Shown here piece by piece: positions 60,201 to 64,000 of a stretch of 64,000 bases of DNA. The DNA is from Albula goreensis (Eukaryota > Chordata > Actinopteri > Albuliformes > Albulidae): the NCBI GenBank assembly GCA_022829145.1, contig CM040755.1, positions 8,255,063 through 8,319,062 on the forward strand. Direction: 5' to 3'. Each line of letters begins with the position of its first letter. Position 1 is the first letter of the stretch. Both the position numbers and the translations under genes were made by a program. Under the pieces are notes generated by a model, which did not search any database, was not told the DNA's origin, and was given only the letters and a program-made list of their open reading frames with translations.

Positions 60201-63200
60201 CCCAAGCAGCCCGGTCTGTATTCGCACACACTGGTTTAACATCACTCCCACACTGCTGACTGGGGCAGCCATTTCAGGGAGGAAAAAAAAAGGTTTGGGC
60301 CTTGTGAGACTGCCTCTTAATTTTTTGTTTCATGTTGTATATTTAGTCTGAGGGTTGGTTAGTTTCCTCCCTCTTCTCATCGCTCCGCTGTACTTCCCTG
60401 AATATAAGGCAGTGTTTATTTTTCGAGTGGCCACAATTACACCCCCATGTGGGCCCTGCTGGTGGTCTCTGTGTAGTGGCTGGCTCAGATTATTCCTCAC
60501 AGCTGTGGAAAGGTGGAGGCCCAAAACTTGTGCAAGTGCTCTGTGGACCGGGCCTAGAAAGACAGCACCACAGCAGACGTCTTTTAATTCTCTGTCCCTG
60601 ACTTGAGCTACATATACCTTGTGGCCCCTTTCAAATGTCAAGTACAAGGCTGTCCTTCAGCTGAATACCGCTCATATGGAAAGGTGTTGTGTGGGTAGGT
60701 ATGCGTTTTATCTTGCTTATCATATTACTACTTATCTGCCATTTGAAGGTTTGGCCTACTTTCAGTTTTGATTGGCATATTTGCTGACTTAACTGATGTC
60801 TGTTGGGATAAGATTTACTTTTGAAGATCAGGGAATTATGAAATGTTGTTTGCCAGGAATGCTAGTTATAAGCACCAGAGAAGTTTGCCATCTGTGAGGT
60901 TGTGACTATAGGTGCTATGTTATGTTATAGCAGATTTATTACTCCTAATCTGACAGTTTTCAGAATCAGTTTGAAGGAGTCGTTTATTTCTGTAGAGACC
61001 AAGTGGGTACTAATCCTTACCAGAGCCACTGCTTGTCTAATCTCTCAGAGGTGCCGCATCCACATTGGTACGGTACGTATGTAGCGGGGGCGTGGTCTTC
61101 GCGAGCGCACTTCCTCTAACCCTGTGCCCTCTCGCCAGCCGTGCCTTGCTTGATTACCGTCTATTTATACCCCGCGTTATCGATGCTGTTCCCCCTGTTT
61201 GAAGGTTTCCTGGCAGGGGAACTGAGCTCTGCTGGCCCAGGGATGGAATGTTCTGTGGAGCAGGGCCTCACTGGGCCTGTGCTGGCGCACTCTGGAGGTG
61301 ATTATCACAGTCAAGCTGTGCTGCTCTGCGTCCATGCTACGACCATGGCACATGCATTCTCACCTCATTAGGACAGAGCTCACCTCTGCACATTATGCAG
61401 AAATGCCGTGATTTTACTTTAAGGCCCACTCCAGCCTAAAGAAATACCTGGAAACCAGAATCGGACTGTAACAATGCAGGACTTTGCTGACTAGTTTGAG
61501 AAATTATGCCCCTTCCTTTGCTCCGTAACTTTACAAACAGCATAGCTGTTTCTAGTCTGTAGTATGTGCAAGAACATACATCATGGCACGTGGGTGAATC
61601 ATCTCAGCAGGATGTCAGAAAATTTACTTTTGTGTCCAGTTACAGATGCTTCCACTAAAATCTCAATTTTAGCATTTGGATCAATGTGAAATATCCATTT
61701 TCAAACCATAGGATGTAATATGTAATATGCTAAAATATTAGGTTGAGTCAAATGGGCATTCAAAAGTCTCAATCTTGAGATAGCCTCTTTATAGGTGCTT
61801 CTTAGGACCCTTGATTATTAGTGGTAGAGGTGATAATCACACGCATCATCATACTCTTATTGTCTGAACGAATAATTCAGCCAATCAGAGTCTGGGAAAT
61901 ACCCCTGTGTATGTTCATAGTTTACTTTTAATTTTTCTCCAGTAACTTTTCTGAGAGATGCGTTCCTTTGTGTACGCAGCTCGATGGTTTAGTTTTTGGG
62001 AAAGGGAGGTGTGGTTTGTTGTTGGCTTTGCGATCACATTTGCAGCATCCTCCATCTGTGTATTGTCTCCCTGGAGAAGTATTTAAATCACAGTTCTCTC
62101 CTGTTTTAACTGAATTCCAACCCCCGACGGCTGCCACATTGCTGTCTACCGAACGTGTCAAACACACAGTGTGAAGTTGGCCCTTTTTATTGTTGGAACA
62201 CTTGCAGACCATGTAAATGGCAATTGCTGTATTCCAGACTGATTACTCTTGGAAATGCGTTTTTCTTTGCTGTGGTTCAAAAGTTGGGAATTAATACAGT
62301 TTTTAGTAGATTAATTGTGTTGTGTTTGTGAGGGAAATTAAGTGTGTTTATGTATATGTGCACAATATATGTGGAAGCTGAAAGTACAAACCCGATAAAA
62401 CATACATAAGACCTTGTATATTGTGCTCTATTGTAAGAGCATAATTTCCGTTACATTTGTTGCTATCACTTTATTATACTTTTGTTGTGACCGCTGTGCC
62501 ACCCACACACCGATAAAGGAGGGACCAGTGCAGCTGAAGAATGATTCCTCCATTGTAATTGCACTTGTGCAAAAGCCAGTGACTGTATGCCACACCACGG
62601 GACACACTACTTACTGTAGCCTAAGAACGACTTACTGTACTCTCCCACAAATTTAAACATAGTTAAAACTCCAGATTTGGTGTTTTATGGTCTGGTGTGT
62701 GGGGCCCCCATACCGTCACTTCCCTCTCCCATATTTTTAGGCCTGTGAGTCAGTGTGTGCAATGGGATCTACTACAGTGGCAGTCTGAGGCCTGGAGCCC
62801 TCCTTTCCCTGACCTGCAGACTGCCTGACGGAGTCGCCCTCTCCCAGCTGGGCAGGGCAGCACTGCCTCGCCGCATGAGGGCATATTGTCCTTCACGCTG
62901 TGTAGCAGTCCCTGCCCCATATTCGGCAAGAGCGCCCCACTCTGTCTGTGCCTCACGGCAGGTATCACTCTGCCACGCAGAGCCCACCCCTGCACACCCC
63001 CATGTTACCCTAAGCACCCCTGTCAAGTCCATTGTCCCAGCCCCTGCTATTTCCATATCAAGCTCAGAAGTGGTTGTGAAGGTGTCCAGTCTCATCGAGA
63101 GCATCTGGTTTAGGTGCACTGACGCCTGATTCATCTAACTATTATCCCGATCGAGTACCATTACTAGATGGGTAGGTGTTTTAGTGCTGGGGTCGAACAA

Positions 63201-63734
63201 AAGTCTGCAGTCATGGCTAGAACTGGACAGCCCTGGCATGTGACACGTAACAATTCATGGATGAGGGGCACCAATCAGGTCTTGCCATTGCTGGCAGCCC
63301 TCGAACAATGAGGCAGTGGGGCACTTTTTCCATTTTGGGCACAATCACAGTAGCGCTCTGTCTCAGAGCGATCATGTTAAACGGCTGAAAGGCTGCCAGC
63401 GCCTGCGCTTACCCGCCCTTGCGTGGGAGTGTGTCCCTCCTCAGAAACGGACTGGAACAGGGCCATTCGCTGCAGCTCCACCTCCACCTCCACCTCCACC
63501 TCGCTCCAGCTCTCATTTCATCACATGAACGCTAATACAGAATGTCTCGCGCTAAAGGAAAAGTTAACGTGCTTTCACCTGTTAAGCTGATCTGTTTAAG
63601 AGTTTAAAGGACAAAGGTTAAGGCAAAAAGTCTTAATGGAGACGGTGAATGCCACTTGGCCTTTAGCTCAGGCCAAGGTCTTGGAGTCTGTCTACTTCTA
63701 ATAGCGTAGTTGAAAGACATTGACCAAAACCATG
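56642..63734. other. Non-coding stretch, no supported gene
   Basis: A pyrimidine-rich tract (57998-58100, mostly CT), a GC-richer part at 58.3-58.7 kb and another at 62.75-63.13 kb where overlapping frames are open on both strands (124 codons plus, 120 minus). A 74-codon plus frame at 59677-59901 has no splice or motif support. A (CCACCT)n hexamer tract lies at 63476-63502. No mobile element recognised before 63735. Confidence 0.45.
63476..63502 (+). repeat. (CCACCT)n hexanucleotide repeat
   Basis: Between four and five CTCCAC units, a proline-coding phase artefact in one frame. Confidence 0.85.
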
Positions 63735-63737
63735 ACA

Positions 63738-63952
63738 TCACATAATATTTCAGGAACTTACGCAATGCCCTTATCCAGAGCAACTTGCATAGTTTACAGT
63801 TTTACTCACTCTCCATTGTATATACAGCTGGCTATTTAATTTAGGTGTAATTTAGGTGATCCACCTTGGTCCAGGATACAGCAAAAGTGTCCTGCTAGGG
63901 AACTGAACCTGCAACCTCTGAGTTACAAGCCCAGCTTCCAAACCATCATACC
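63738..63952 (+). mobile_element. Short dispersed repeat (SINE- or MITE-like, fish type)
   Basis: The segment begins 'ttacgcaatgcccttatcc', continues 'agagcaacttgcatag', then 'gtgtcctgctagggaact', 'gaacctgcaacctctgag', 'ttacaagcccagcttcc', 'aaaccatcatacc'. This order of modules (a 'ttatccagagcaactt' lead, a 'gggaact-gaacctgcaacc' middle, a 'gagttacaagcccagctt..aacca' end) is a pattern I recognise as widespread in fish genomes. No ORF is present. The class (tRNA-derived SINE versus non-autonomous DNA element) is uncertain. Confidence 0.55.
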
Positions 63953-64000
63953 TGTGAAAACCTGAAGCTGCTCCTAAAGTGAGGGAGGCAGGCCAGGAAC

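Overview
The window looks like nuclear DNA of a ray-finned (teleost-type) fish. It is a large intron, or a gene-poor flank, of a vertebrate gene with only a few exon-like islands. Supporting signs are spliceosomal signals, dense CA/GT microsatellites, and frequent homopolymer runs. Two dispersed repeats have fish character: a non-LTR retrotransposon 3' end near 34.2-34.3 kb and a short dispersed repeat at 63.74-63.95 kb with a weathered relative near 54.0-54.1 kb. There is no bacterial, viral or organellar organisation. No operons, rRNA, complete tRNA genes or CRISPR arrays are visible. The longest open frame is 198 codons (48465-49061, minus) and looks compositional.

Layout. At 1.2-1.67 kb is the best exon candidate: a leader with at least eight very short upstream ORFs, then an ATG in good context, 27 codons and a strong splice donor (plus strand). 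From 1.67 to about 50 kb there is no convincing protein-coding exon. That stretch holds AT-rich non-coding DNA, microsatellites, splice-like islands near 10.0 and 25.1 kb, a CpG-rich block at 31.4-31.7 kb, and several GC-balanced non-repetitive blocks resembling conserved regulatory elements (11.1, 14.7, 18.2, 22.7-23.6, 28.8-29.1, 38.1-38.6, 43.4-43.8 and 49.1-49.6 kb). From 50.9 to 56.7 kb, exon-like islands become denser. Examples are a 112-bp splice-bounded block (50.9 kb), a locus with good splice signals on both strands (52.3-52.55 kb), a coding-like GC-rich segment behind a 38-T tract and a 29-bp palindrome (54.5-54.7 kb), and a 41-bp micro-exon candidate (56.6 kb).

Interpretation. The simplest model is a plus-strand gene whose first coding exon lies at 1.6 kb, followed by a very long intron rich in possible enhancers and CTCF/RFX-like sites. 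I could not identify the gene from its 27 residues. Conservation cannot be seen from one sequence, so every 'regulatory element' call is inference from composition and motifs.
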